From Spirochaetaceae bacterium (GTDB lineage: Bacteria > Spirochaetota > Spirochaetia > DSM-27196 > SLAA01): a stretch of DNA of 5,542 bases. Below are positions 1-5,542 of this stretch, in pieces. The stretch spans positions 1 to 5,542 of the forward strand of contig PXEI01000396.1 in the NCBI GenBank assembly GCA_003564775.1, in the 5' to 3' direction. The position numbers and the translations under genes are program-made. A model generated the notes under the pieces. That model worked only from the letters and a program-made list of their open reading frames with translations. It did not search any database and was not told where the DNA came from. Every line of letters starts with the position of its first letter. The first letter of the stretch is position 1.

Positions 1-723
1 AAAGAGATCAGGATCCACGTTGAACGAGAATGGGTTGTTGCGGAACTGATCGTCCTTAATGAACCAGTTCACGACATCAATTCGATACCCGTCCGCACCC
101 AGATCCAGCCAAAAGCGCATGACGTTGTACATTGCCTGTTTGAGCTCGGGGTTGCGCCAGTCCACCTCGGGTTGATTGCGGGTGAAACTGCCGTAGTAGT
201 ACTCTCTGGTTGTGGGTTCCCACCACCAGGCATTGCGGAGTTCAAACATCGATATCCAGTTGTTGGGTCGCTTGGGTCGCTTGCCCGCGGCCTTGGCCGG
301 GCCGGTGCGGGGCTGGCCCGGATGCCAGATGTACCAGTTGCGCTTTGGGTTATCAATGCTGCTGCGCGCTTCCAGAAACCATGGGTGCTCGTCTGAGGTG
401 TGGTTTATTACCAGGTCAATAATGACCTTTATGTTGAGCCGCTTGGCCTCGGCAAGGAGGGTCTTAAAGTCGTTCAGAGAGCCAAACATCGTGTCGACAT
501 CGGTATAGTTGGAGATATCGTACCCAAAGTCGATCATGGGCGAGGGATAAAAGGGCGATATCCACAGCGCGTCTATTCCCAGTGAGTCTTCACTGCCTGA
601 AAAGTACGGCAGCCGTGATGTTATGCCCGGCAGGTCGCCAACGCCGTCGCCGTTGCTGTCCTGAAAGCTACGTGGGGAGATCTGGTAGAAGACTGCGTCC
701 TTCCACCACGCTGAGTTGCTCAT
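1..723 (-). CDS. GH13 alpha-glucosidase / oligo-1,6-glucosidase-like enzyme, N-terminal 241 residues (3' end outside window)
   Basis: Cytoplasmic GH13 enzyme expected to hydrolyse terminal alpha-glucosidic bonds of small oligosaccharides or glucosides by the retaining mechanism. The frame is open from an ATG at 723 to the window edge; a full enzyme of this type has about 530-560 residues, so less than half is seen. Residues 6-31 hold the typical opening WWKDAVFYQISPRSFQ followed by the metal-binding loop DSNGDGVGD (22-30). Region I is DLVINH (103-108), the QPDLN-like region is QPEVD (184-188), and region II is GYRIDVV with Arg214 and catalytic nucleophile Asp216. The acid/base Glu and the last catalytic Asp lie beyond the edge. 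Domain B has a basic, proline-rich loop at 134-153 with a KRPKRP tandem. There is no signal peptide. The start is supported by AGGAGG four bases upstream. It follows the large GH13 gene by 118 bases on the same strand. Exact substrate (maltose, isomaltose, sucrose, other glucoside) cannot be read from this part. Confidence 0.93.
   Translation of the reverse strand, partial: MSNSAWWKDAVFYQISPRSFQDSNGDGVGDLPGITSRLPYFSGSEDSLGIDALWISPFYPSPMIDFGYDISNYTDVDTMFGSLNDFKTLLAEAKRLNIKVIIDLVINHTSDEHPWFLEARSSIDNPKRNWYIWHPGQPRTGPAKAAGKRPKRPNNWISMFELRNAWWWEPTTREYYYGSFTRNQPEVDWRNPELKQAMYNVMRFWLDLGADGYRIDVVNWFIKDDQFRNNPFSFNVDPDLF
265..282 (-). repeat. Exact 9-bp tandem duplication inside the alpha-glucosidase gene (KRP-KRP)
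   Basis: The plus-strand unit GGGTCGCTT occurs twice head to tail. On the coding strand it gives Lys148-Arg149-Pro150 and Lys151-Arg152-Pro153 with identical codons, in the domain B loop just before the conserved PNNW-type segment. Identical codons suggest a slippage duplication that kept the frame. It lengthens a loop that also contains several other Lys, Arg and Pro residues. Confidence 0.8.
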
Positions 724-727
724 GCTG

Positions 728-733
728 CCTCCT
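728..733 (-). promoter_or_regulatory. Ribosome binding site of the alpha-glucosidase gene
   Basis: AGGAGG on the minus strand, separated by CAGC from the ATG at 723. It is a full anti-SD match and fixes the start codon, which also precedes the conserved WWKDAVFYQ opening by only five residues. Confidence 0.8.
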
Positions 734-734
734 G

Positions 735-778
735 ACCTGTTGCACTTACGGTACCTGCTACACCTACGGCACCTGCTG
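735..778. repeat. 18-bp imperfect tandem repeat in the intergenic gap before the alpha-glucosidase gene
   Basis: Bases 743-760 (CACTTACGGTACCTGCTA) and 761-778 (CACCTACGGCACCTGCTG) are adjacent copies that agree at 15 of 18 positions; all three differences are transitions. The period continues backwards in part, since 735-739 also reads ACCTG. On the transcribed strand the array gives repeated AGGT blocks (GCAGGT, GTAGGT, GCAGGT, ACAGGT) ending at the AGGAGG ribosome site. It could be a slippage product, a protein-binding array or part of the mRNA leader; the sequence alone does not decide. Confidence 0.65.
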
Positions 779-784
779 TGTCGC

Positions 785-794
785 GAGTATACTC
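785..794. repeat. 10-bp perfect palindrome GAGTATACTC in the GH13-GH13 gap
   Basis: A perfect self-complementary decamer lies 62 bases upstream of the alpha-glucosidase start. It contains TATACT (5 of 6 to the -10 consensus) on both strands, but no acceptable -35 hexamer is found 16-18 bases away on the minus strand. It may be a small operator, a weak -10, or chance. Confidence 0.35.
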
Positions 795-841
795 AACACG
801 GCCGCAGACGGCTACTCAAGCCGCGCCGCAGCATTCCGACT

Positions 842-3800
842 CTACAAGTATCGTTCATAGAGCAGCACCTCTCCACCCCGAAAGTCTTTGAGTACCGTGG
901 TTCTGTCAATAATATCCGGGGCGCGGTCGGCCATGCCGGGGGAAACAAGCACGCGGTGCCACACGGCGTCCACCGGGAGCAGAAAGCGCAGCGAGTAACG
1001 CCGCAGTGGACGTCCTTCCATGTTGGCAATTACCAGAATTTGCCGCGCCTTGTCCGGGGAGCTGCGCCAGCCGTAGTAGAGGGTGTTGGCGTTTATGATA
1101 TCACCCTTGTCGCTCCACCCACCAAGATGGCGTGCGCCGTTTGTTACCACATTCCGGTTAAAGAAATCATAGTGGATGTCGTTGCTGGGGTTGTCGGCAA
1201 GCCAGGGGTTTGCCTGTCGGAACAGGCGCAGCTGGAGTGCAAACTCGGCAAAGTCCGGGCTCATGGCCCCGGTGTGGTGAACCACGTTGCAGATCTCGGC
1301 GGCATCTAGCTGGAAGGCGCGAGCAAAACTGCGTAAGCCCTCAGCGCTGAGCTCCTGCATCTGTGGTGGTGTGGCACGGAGTAGTCCTTTATCGGAGGCC
1401 CAGCTGCTTATGTCGTAGTCGTCCACCGCAGCAGCACCCTCTAAGAGAAGCCGGAGCGCTGTCCCGTCTCCTTGCTCTGCAAGCTCTGCAAGCAAGCCAA
1501 GTTTTTCTTCCTGACGAATGAGCTCAGGCTGGTCTTTGGCCGGGAGCTCACGGCGGTCGGCCGCCAGGTGTTCGCGGGCGGTGGGAATCATGGCCAGGCA
1601 GTAGCCAAGCTTGCGGTCAGACTCAAAACTGTCGGCGGCTATGCGACGGTCCAGCACGGCGCGCCGCTGTTCATCCGCACCGCTTTGTGGTTTACGCAGC
1701 CGCGCAAGCGCGGCCTCCAGTTCGCTTCGGTCTGCATAGCCGCCAGCACCGGAAGGCGAGTCGTAGAGATACAGAAAGATCTGGGCGTCGGTCTTTATGA
1801 GCGATGTGAGACGGTTGAGTTCATCCAGGAAGGCAGGCTTGTCGTTGCTGCCCGGCGTTGCAACCAGGGAGGCCCGTGTCTGGAACCCTAACTCCTTGCA
1901 CCGGCGGAAATGCTGCGGTAAAGCATACATGCTCTCTGGGACATACCAGACCAGGAATGGCGCAGCCTCGTCGGCCACAATTTTGGTGTCGTAAAAGTCG
2001 CCCAGATCCCGGAAGAACAGCCACGGTGTCCCGACGGTGGAGTTGTAGAAAAACATAGGTGAGCCGGGAAAGAAGCCAAGGTTCAGTGCGGTGAGGGCCG
2101 GGTTGTTGAGGGCGCGGTAGGCAACCTCGCTTAGCTCGCTCCCCAGGTCGTTGTTATAGTACTGCTCCAAGGGAGCTCCGGGGATGTAGTTACTGCTGGG
2201 TGTGGTAGCGGTCATGCGATACAGGTAGCGCGCGTTGTCATGGGTTGAGTTTCCGGTGATCCAGTCCGCGCCTTCCTTGAATACATCCTTAAAACGATCC
2301 CATTTGGTGTAGAACCACTTGAACTTGGCATGGACGTTGTGCGCAAAAATGAGCGGGCTCCACTGTTTGGTGTGGTCGCCAAAAGGCAGGTTCCGCTCCC
2401 AGACATGGCAGAGATAGGTTGAGTTGTATATCCAGTTAAGATCGTCCGGCCAGGGGCGTCCGTCCTCAATGTTGATGTCGAGTCGTCGCGCTATTCCGGC
2501 GACGTGCTGCACCTCGGTGGACATAGCGTTCAGAAACTCGTCGTCCTGAATCTTAAGGCCGGTAAGTTCGTCTATGTCTTGTACAAAGTCCTGACCGCCG
2601 TCCACGCGAATGGCATCAATGCCGTAGTTGTTCTTGCGGTGGTACATCTCCAGCAGTATGGCGCGGACGGTTGGGTCACCATAGCGTACATCGCGGCCAT
2701 ACATGTTGGGCCCGGCAAGGTAGCGGCTGTGCCGGTACTTCAGGAGTTCCGGCGAGTCCATGTCAAAGGTGCGCAGCAGCTCCGCCCCCTGGAAATCTGC
2801 ATGGCCAAGTACCGAGTCAAGCGCCACCTGTATCGGCTTGCCCGGCATTGTGTGAAGGGTTTCTATGAGCTCAAGAAACTCATCCGGACGCCCGGTCTCA
2901 AGCATTCCGGGGTTAATGGCAGCGGTCCCGTACAGTACTACGTCGTAACCCCAGCCCTTGAGGTCTGGCTTGCGCAGGCTCACCTGAACAGTGGCGGGGC
3001 CTTCCGCCAGCCGTTCTCCACCGCGTGTGGCGGGGCCTTCCGCGGTCACCACAAAGAACTCACCGAAATCGCGCATGCTGCGCTCGGCCTGTGGCACCTC
3101 CGGCATGAGTTCTACGCTGTCATAACCCAACAGCGCCCTTTCCGCGGCGTCCATGCCAGCGTAGAGATCCAAGCCCGCCGTCTGGTTAGCGCGCATGCGA
3201 CCGGCAAGGTCCTGGTAGCGGCGCGTGAGGGCTGCCACCGTTCCCTCTGCGGTGGCGGTACCAACATGGATCTCAAGCGTGCTGCCAATGTCGCGCGCGC
3301 GATACGAGCCGTCTGGATACCTCTCGCGTGCCCAGTCGGTGAAGAACTCCCCGTCGGACCGACCGGCAAGCATTGCCGCCATGTCGTAGACCTCCGGCGG
3401 AGCAAATACACCTAAGGGAGTAGAGGAAGCCAAGGGGTCCCGGACACGGAACTCATTCCCGTCTGGGCTGACGTAACGCAGACAGTACAACGCCCCGGCT
3501 TTGTCGCGGCTACCCACCGGCAGGCCAGAGTACACACCTACCAGGTACTCATCAAAGCCAACCATAGGAAGCCGGTAGCGGGTGAACTCTATGGTGTGTG
3601 CCTGGTCTGGCTTCAGGTCCTGAAAACGGAAGCTATCTGGAGGAAGGAACACCTCAAGCTCAAGTTCAGCTCCCTGTTTGAGGAGTGCCTCTCTCCCGGG
3701 AAACCAGAAACCAATGCGAGTCTCCTGGTTTGTAGAGCCAAATGGCTCCGCTCCCAATGCAAGGCGTGCAACACGGCGAGCCTTTTCAAACTCACTGCAG

Positions 3801-3877
3801 TCGGCGCACGACTCGCGTAGTGACCCTATCAGCTCATGAGTTGCCTTCTCATTTAACGTTACTAACGCCTGTTGCAT
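842..3877 (-). CDS. Large GH13 (alpha-amylase family) glycoside hydrolase, possibly glucosylglycerol hydrolase (GghA)-like, 1011 aa
   Basis: A complete cytoplasmic GH13 protein without signal peptide. Residues about 50-165 form a beta-rich N-terminal domain of the kind preceding many GH13 barrels. The catalytic barrel follows: YDSVELMPEVPQ (252-263), region I DSVLGH (Asp354, His359, with Gly where most GH13 have Asn), region II IDAIRVDGG (Arg424, nucleophile Asp426), region III NIEDGRPWP (acid/base Glu471) and region IV NSTHDN (His546, Asp547). All catalytic residues are present, so it should be active. The eighth-strand-like GFFPGSPMFFYN is at 601-612. Residues about 655-860 are mainly helical and charged, an unusual insert, and 945-1011 form a C-terminal beta domain. 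Blocks such as ILLEMYHRKNN..IDAIRVDGGQDF and EDGRPWPDD recall, from memory, the GghA/Slr1670 glucosylglycerol hydrolase type; this assignment is tentative (about 0.45), GH13 membership is firm. GGAGGT six bases upstream sets the ATG start. It has its own promoter-like sequence and probably shares an mRNA with the alpha-glucosidase gene. Confidence 0.92.
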   Translation of the reverse strand: MQQALVTLNEKATHELIGSLRESCADCSEFEKARRVARLALGAEPFGSTNQETRIGFWFPGREALLKQGAELELEVFLPPDSFRFQDLKPDQAHTIEFTRYRLPMVGFDEYLVGVYSGLPVGSRDKAGALYCLRYVSPDGNEFRVRDPLASSTPLGVFAPPEVYDMAAMLAGRSDGEFFTDWARERYPDGSYRARDIGSTLEIHVGTATAEGTVAALTRRYQDLAGRMRANQTAGLDLYAGMDAAERALLGYDSVELMPEVPQAERSMRDFGEFFVVTAEGPATRGGERLAEGPATVQVSLRKPDLKGWGYDVVLYGTAAINPGMLETGRPDEFLELIETLHTMPGKPIQVALDSVLGHADFQGAELLRTFDMDSPELLKYRHSRYLAGPNMYGRDVRYGDPTVRAILLEMYHRKNNYGIDAIRVDGGQDFVQDIDELTGLKIQDDEFLNAMSTEVQHVAGIARRLDINIEDGRPWPDDLNWIYNSTYLCHVWERNLPFGDHTKQWSPLIFAHNVHAKFKWFYTKWDRFKDVFKEGADWITGNSTHDNARYLYRMTATTPSSNYIPGAPLEQYYNNDLGSELSEVAYRALNNPALTALNLGFFPGSPMFFYNSTVGTPWLFFRDLGDFYDTKIVADEAAPFLVWYVPESMYALPQHFRRCKELGFQTRASLVATPGSNDKPAFLDELNRLTSLIKTDAQIFLYLYDSPSGAGGYADRSELEAALARLRKPQSGADEQRRAVLDRRIAADSFESDRKLGYCLAMIPTAREHLAADRRELPAKDQPELIRQEEKLGLLAELAEQGDGTALRLLLEGAAAVDDYDISSWASDKGLLRATPPQMQELSAEGLRSFARAFQLDAAEICNVVHHTGAMSPDFAEFALQLRLFRQANPWLADNPSNDIHYDFFNRNVVTNGARHLGGWSDKGDIINANTLYYGWRSSPDKARQILVIANMEGRPLRRYSLRFLLPVDAVWHRVLVSPGMADRAPDIIDRTTVLKDFRGGEVLLYERYL
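1474..1491 (-). repeat. Exact 9-bp tandem duplication in the large GH13 gene (LAE-LAE)
   Basis: The plus-strand unit GCTCTGCAA occurs twice in a row and encodes Leu796-Ala797-Glu798 and Leu799-Ala800-Glu801 with identical codons. It lies in the helical insert of the enzyme, where an added three residues would be tolerated only approximately in helix phase. Confidence 0.75.
2991..3043 (-). repeat. 17-bp exact direct repeat, 36 bases (12 codons) apart, in the large GH13 gene
   Basis: GTGGCGGGGCCTTCCGC occurs at 2991-3007 and again at 3027-3043 on the plus strand. The protein therefore reads AEGPAT at 279-284 and again at 291-296, joined by RGGERL. The repeat sits between the ELMPEVPQ segment and the next barrel element (WGYDVVLYG, about 309-317), so it is probably an exposed loop that grew by in-frame duplication. 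Confidence 0.8.
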
Positions 3878-3883
3878 ACATCA

Positions 3884-3889
3884 ACCTCC
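3884..3889 (-). promoter_or_regulatory. Ribosome binding site of the large GH13 gene
   Basis: GGAGGT on the minus strand, six bases before the ATG at 3877. Another ATG at 3881-3879 lies only two bases after it and is out of frame (+1), so the 3877 start is favoured by both spacing and reading frame. Confidence 0.8.
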
Positions 3890-3897
3890 GGGTCACC

Positions 3898-3926
3898 ATT
3901 GTAAAGCGAGCCGCAGGAGATTGCAA
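3898..3926 (-). promoter_or_regulatory. Sigma70-type promoter for the GH13 gene pair
   Basis: TTGCAA at 3926-3921 (4 of 6 to TTGACA) and TACAAT at 3903-3898 (5 of 6 to TATAAT) are separated by exactly 17 bases on the minus strand, inside the 57-base gap after the barrel gene. Transcription would begin near 3891, giving a leader of only about 13 bases that starts right at the ribosome site. A short inverted repeat CAAAG-G-CTTTG (3924-3934) overlaps the -35 box and might be a weak operator. Spacing and position make the call attractive, but it rests on pattern alone. Confidence 0.5.
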
Positions 3927-3934
3927 AGGCTTTG

Positions 3935-4552
3935 TCAAGGTTTGACTACATAGGTTCTCCGGGGTTGTGCGGCTGCCGCCACGCCCAGGTTAATGCCGCC
4001 TGAGAAACCGCTCTTGTACCGTGTGTTTCCGGCCGGGTTGAAGTCCGGATGATAGCTAAGCCCTGCTCCGGCAAAGGCGTAAATGTTGTGCCGCGTGCGG
4101 AAGTACATAGCCGCTTGCGTGCCCGGCCCCCAGTTAGAATACGCGTAGCGTACGTCATCTTCATGATCTATGGCCAACCCCGAGGCCGCCAGCCCCAGGC
4201 TTGCCAGCAGAAAGCGCCTATCCGAAAAGTTGTGACGTGTGCCCACGCCAAGTGAGACGCCAAACCCATACTGAGCCGCGCCGCTCTCCAGGTGCTCACC
4301 GTCCACCCATGCGAGGTAGGGACGCACAAGCTCGGCTCCCAGATGGAGGCCGTAGCGCGAGCCTATGAACACCGCGGCGCCCACCGGCTGGCCAATAAGG
4401 CCCATGTCCGCGAACTCGGTAAACTGATCACGCGCGCGGTGCTGCATGACGCGCAGCCCCGACCCCAGCGTCGCGGTGCTCTGTGCCCATGCAGTTCCCA
4501 GTCCCGCGCTCAAGAATACAACCACCAAAACGACGCGCCACTTGTATTGCAT
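3935..4552 (-). CDS. Secreted outer-membrane beta-barrel-like protein of unknown function, 205 aa
   Basis: The protein opens with a clear Sec signal peptide: basic MQYKWR, a hydrophobic core (about residues 7-20) and an AWA-Q cleavage site after Ala23. No lipobox cysteine follows, so it is not a lipoprotein. The mature part is rich in Gly, Ala, Tyr, Phe and alternating polar/apolar stretches, for example AAVFIGSRYGLHLGAELV, YGFGVSLGVGTRHNF, FLLASLGLAASGLAI, NIYAFAGAGLSYHP and FSGGINLGVAAAAQ. That suits a small, roughly eight-stranded outer-membrane barrel. The C-terminus is an odd basic tail (RRTYVVKP) rather than a final aromatic residue. The ATG is preceded by AAGGGGG with a four-base gap. 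It lies behind a strong terminator and 57 bases before the large GH13 gene; I find no convincing promoter hexamers in the 65 bases between terminator and start. I do not recognise a named family. Confidence 0.8.
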   Translation of the reverse strand: MQYKWRVVLVVVFLSAGLGTAWAQSTATLGSGLRVMQHRARDQFTEFADMGLIGQPVGAAVFIGSRYGLHLGAELVRPYLAWVDGEHLESGAAQYGFGVSLGVGTRHNFSDRRFLLASLGLAASGLAIDHEDDVRYAYSNWGPGTQAAMYFRTRHNIYAFAGAGLSYHPDFNPAGNTRYKSGFSGGINLGVAAAAQPRRTYVVKP

Positions 4553-4617
4553 AGAACCCCCTTACTGGTTACTACATGCAAAACGTGCACGCTGATTGTT
4601 CATTTGAGAAAAAAGTT

Positions 4618-4648
4618 AAAAAAAGCCCCCAAGACGAATCCTGGGGGC
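4618..4648 (-). terminator. Rho-independent terminator of the upstream barrel gene
   Basis: On the minus strand, GCCCCCAGG (4648-4640) pairs with CTTGGGGGC (4633-4625) as a nine-base-pair stem with one G-U pair and a six-base loop, followed at once by seven T residues (4624-4618). It begins 21 bases after the TAA of the gene ending at 4670. It should separate that gene from the 205-aa gene downstream. Confidence 0.93.
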
Positions 4649-4669
4649 CCTACATCTACGTAGCTTCTC

Positions 4670-5542
4670 TTAGAGCTGTATACGTGCGCCGGTAGTCGCA
4701 CCAATATTCTGCCCCAGGAAGTCGTACATCAGCGTGAAGTCCAGTCGTGCAATGAGCACGTTAAACGAGAACCCGCCAAATGTCCGCAAGCCGAAACCGG
4801 TCACGTCACTGGTGACCGCAAAGCCGTCGGTGTCAAACTGGGGGTACTGAGCCAGAATTTGCTCTTTTGCCTCAGTATCATCCGGGGTGCCGGAGACCTC
4901 CAAGCTTGACTTCACACCACCGCCTGCCTCACTCCATGCATACGATGCGCCAAGGCCAAGATAGGGGGTAATGACAAAGAAGCGCTTGCTGGCCTGCAAC
5001 TTGAAGTCCAGTACACGAGAGCTCCACTCAAACTCAAGCTTTGGGTCGGTCAATACTACGCTGGCCGTTTCTCCGCCGGTACCATACTCAACATCTGCAA
5101 CCGTAATGTCTCCCAAAACGCCGGATGCAGTCACGCCGCCACGGAGGTAGTTAAAGCCCACACCGGCAGAGACCACCGGCAGAAGGCCACGGCCTTGGAG
5201 AATCGGCACGCGGATATCGCCTCCGACCAAAAGGTAGTCCAACTCCCAGCCGCTCGGCAGAAAGAGATCTGAGTCCGGTAATGCACCCACTTTGAGTCCA
5301 ATATCAAAGGGCCAGACAATTCCGCCCATTCGAGCCTCAACCGTGTAGCCCGGCATTGGCAAGCCAAGTGTATCTGCGATACCTGGAAGATCCGCCCCCA
5401 GGTCATCGGCCGCTGATTTGAGTGCGGCGTAGGGAATAGTAGTTGCCCCGACGGTAAGCCCAAAGCCTATGTTGGGCGGAACCCGCAGCAACTGACCAAT
5501 ATACGCATCGGACCAGTTGAGTCCTATAGACGAGTTCAGCGG
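4670..5542 (-). CDS. Outer-membrane beta-barrel-type protein of unknown function, C-terminal 290 aa (5' end outside window)
   Basis: The frame is open from the window edge (first residues PLNSSIGLNWSDAYIG) to a TAA at 4672-4670, so the true start and any signal peptide lie outside. A TTG at 5491 is internal, not a start, because similar-looking protein continues upstream of it. The sequence alternates amphipathic strands with turns rich in Gly, Asp and Ser: FGLTVGATTIPY, YTVEARMGGIVWPFDIGLKVG, WELDYLLVGGDIRVPIL, VVSAGVGFNYLRGG, FFVITPYLGLGASYAW, FGLRTFGGFSFNVLIARLDFTLMYD and the final IGATTGARIQL. This pattern, ending with a strand at the C-terminus, fits an outer-membrane barrel; it recalls hypothetical spirochaete barrel proteins, which is memory and not proof. 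It ends in a strong terminator and so belongs to another transcription unit than the GH13 genes. Confidence 0.8.
   Translation of the reverse strand, partial: PLNSSIGLNWSDAYIGQLLRVPPNIGFGLTVGATTIPYAALKSAADDLGADLPGIADTLGLPMPGYTVEARMGGIVWPFDIGLKVGALPDSDLFLPSGWELDYLLVGGDIRVPILQGRGLLPVVSAGVGFNYLRGGVTASGVLGDITVADVEYGTGGETASVVLTDPKLEFEWSSRVLDFKLQASKRFFVITPYLGLGASYAWSEAGGGVKSSLEVSGTPDDTEAKEQILAQYPQFDTDGFAVTSDVTGFGLRTFGGFSFNVLIARLDFTLMYDFLGQNIGATTGARIQL

Noticed and set aside
809..823. CGGCT-ACTCA-AGCCG hairpin after the large GH13 gene as a terminator
   Set aside because: The stem has only five pairs and no T-tract follows, so it is not a Rho-independent terminator; it is noted only as possible structure.
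716..1309. 197-codon plus-strand open frame spanning the gap and the 3' end of the large GH13 gene
   Set aside because: It is mostly antisense to the C-terminal beta domain of the enzyme and has no supporting motif or ribosome site.
2504..3415. 303-codon open frame on the plus strand opposite the large GH13 gene
   Set aside because: It lies fully antisense to a gene with clear catalytic motifs. Its translation shows no recognisable domain and there is no ribosome site; it is a codon-bias shadow.
3933..3938. Perfect TTGACA -35 hexamer on the minus strand
   Set aside because: No -10 hexamer lies 16-18 bases downstream, and the distance to TACAAT is 29 bases. It overlaps the stop codon of the 205-aa gene by chance.
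4584..4591. CGTGCACG palindrome and weak promoter-like hexamers before the 205-aa gene
   Set aside because: The palindrome is short. The best -10 (TGTAGT) has no good -35 at proper spacing, so no promoter or operator can be supported.
4656..4663. CTACGTAG palindrome after the barrel gene
   Set aside because: It has eight bases, no partner site and lies between stop codon and terminator; chance is enough to explain it.
5489..5491. TTG as a start codon for the gene ending at 4670
   Set aside because: The frame stays open for 17 more codons up to the window edge with sequence of the same character (GLNWSDAYIGQ), so the real start is outside.

Overview
The window carries four genes, all on the minus strand, with little intergenic space. 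Two are alpha-amylase-family (GH13) glycoside hydrolases. The other two look like outer-membrane beta-barrel proteins. The genes at both ends are cut by the window: the GH13 alpha-glucosidase at 1-723 lacks its C-terminus, and the barrel protein at 4670-5542 lacks its N-terminus.

The beta-barrel proteins, one with a clear Sec signal peptide, point to a diderm bacterium. DNA is moderately GC-rich by eye, and starts are ATG with strong AGGAGG-like ribosome sites. The style of both barrel proteins and of the GH13 enzymes reminds me of free-living spirochaetes (Spirochaetales). That is an impression from remembered families, not a proven placement.

Layout in transcription order (high to low coordinates): (1) 5542-4670, 3' part of an outer-membrane-type protein, closed by a strong Rho-independent terminator at 4648-4618; (2) 4552-3935, a 205-residue secreted beta-barrel-like protein; (3) a 57-base gap with a good sigma70-like promoter (TTGCAA-17-TACAAT) and a ribosome site; (4) 3877-842, a 1011-residue cytoplasmic GH13 protein with all catalytic residues and an unusual long helical region before its C-terminal beta domain; (5) a 118-base gap with an 18-bp tandem repeat next to the ribosome site and a 10-bp palindrome; (6) 723-1, the first 241 residues of a GH13 alpha-glucosidase.

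The two GH13 genes are probably one transcription unit driven from the 3898-3926 promoter, with possible read-through from the barrel gene upstream. The large enzyme resembles, from memory, the glucosylglycerol hydrolase (GghA/Slr1670) type. If so, the pair could break down a glucosylated compatible solute or small glucoside in the cytoplasm; otherwise it is a general alpha-glucan or oligosaccharide degradation pair. No transporter or regulator gene lies in the window. I see no tRNA, rRNA, CRISPR array, insertion sequence or attachment site, and no gene-free stretch longer than about 120 bases.
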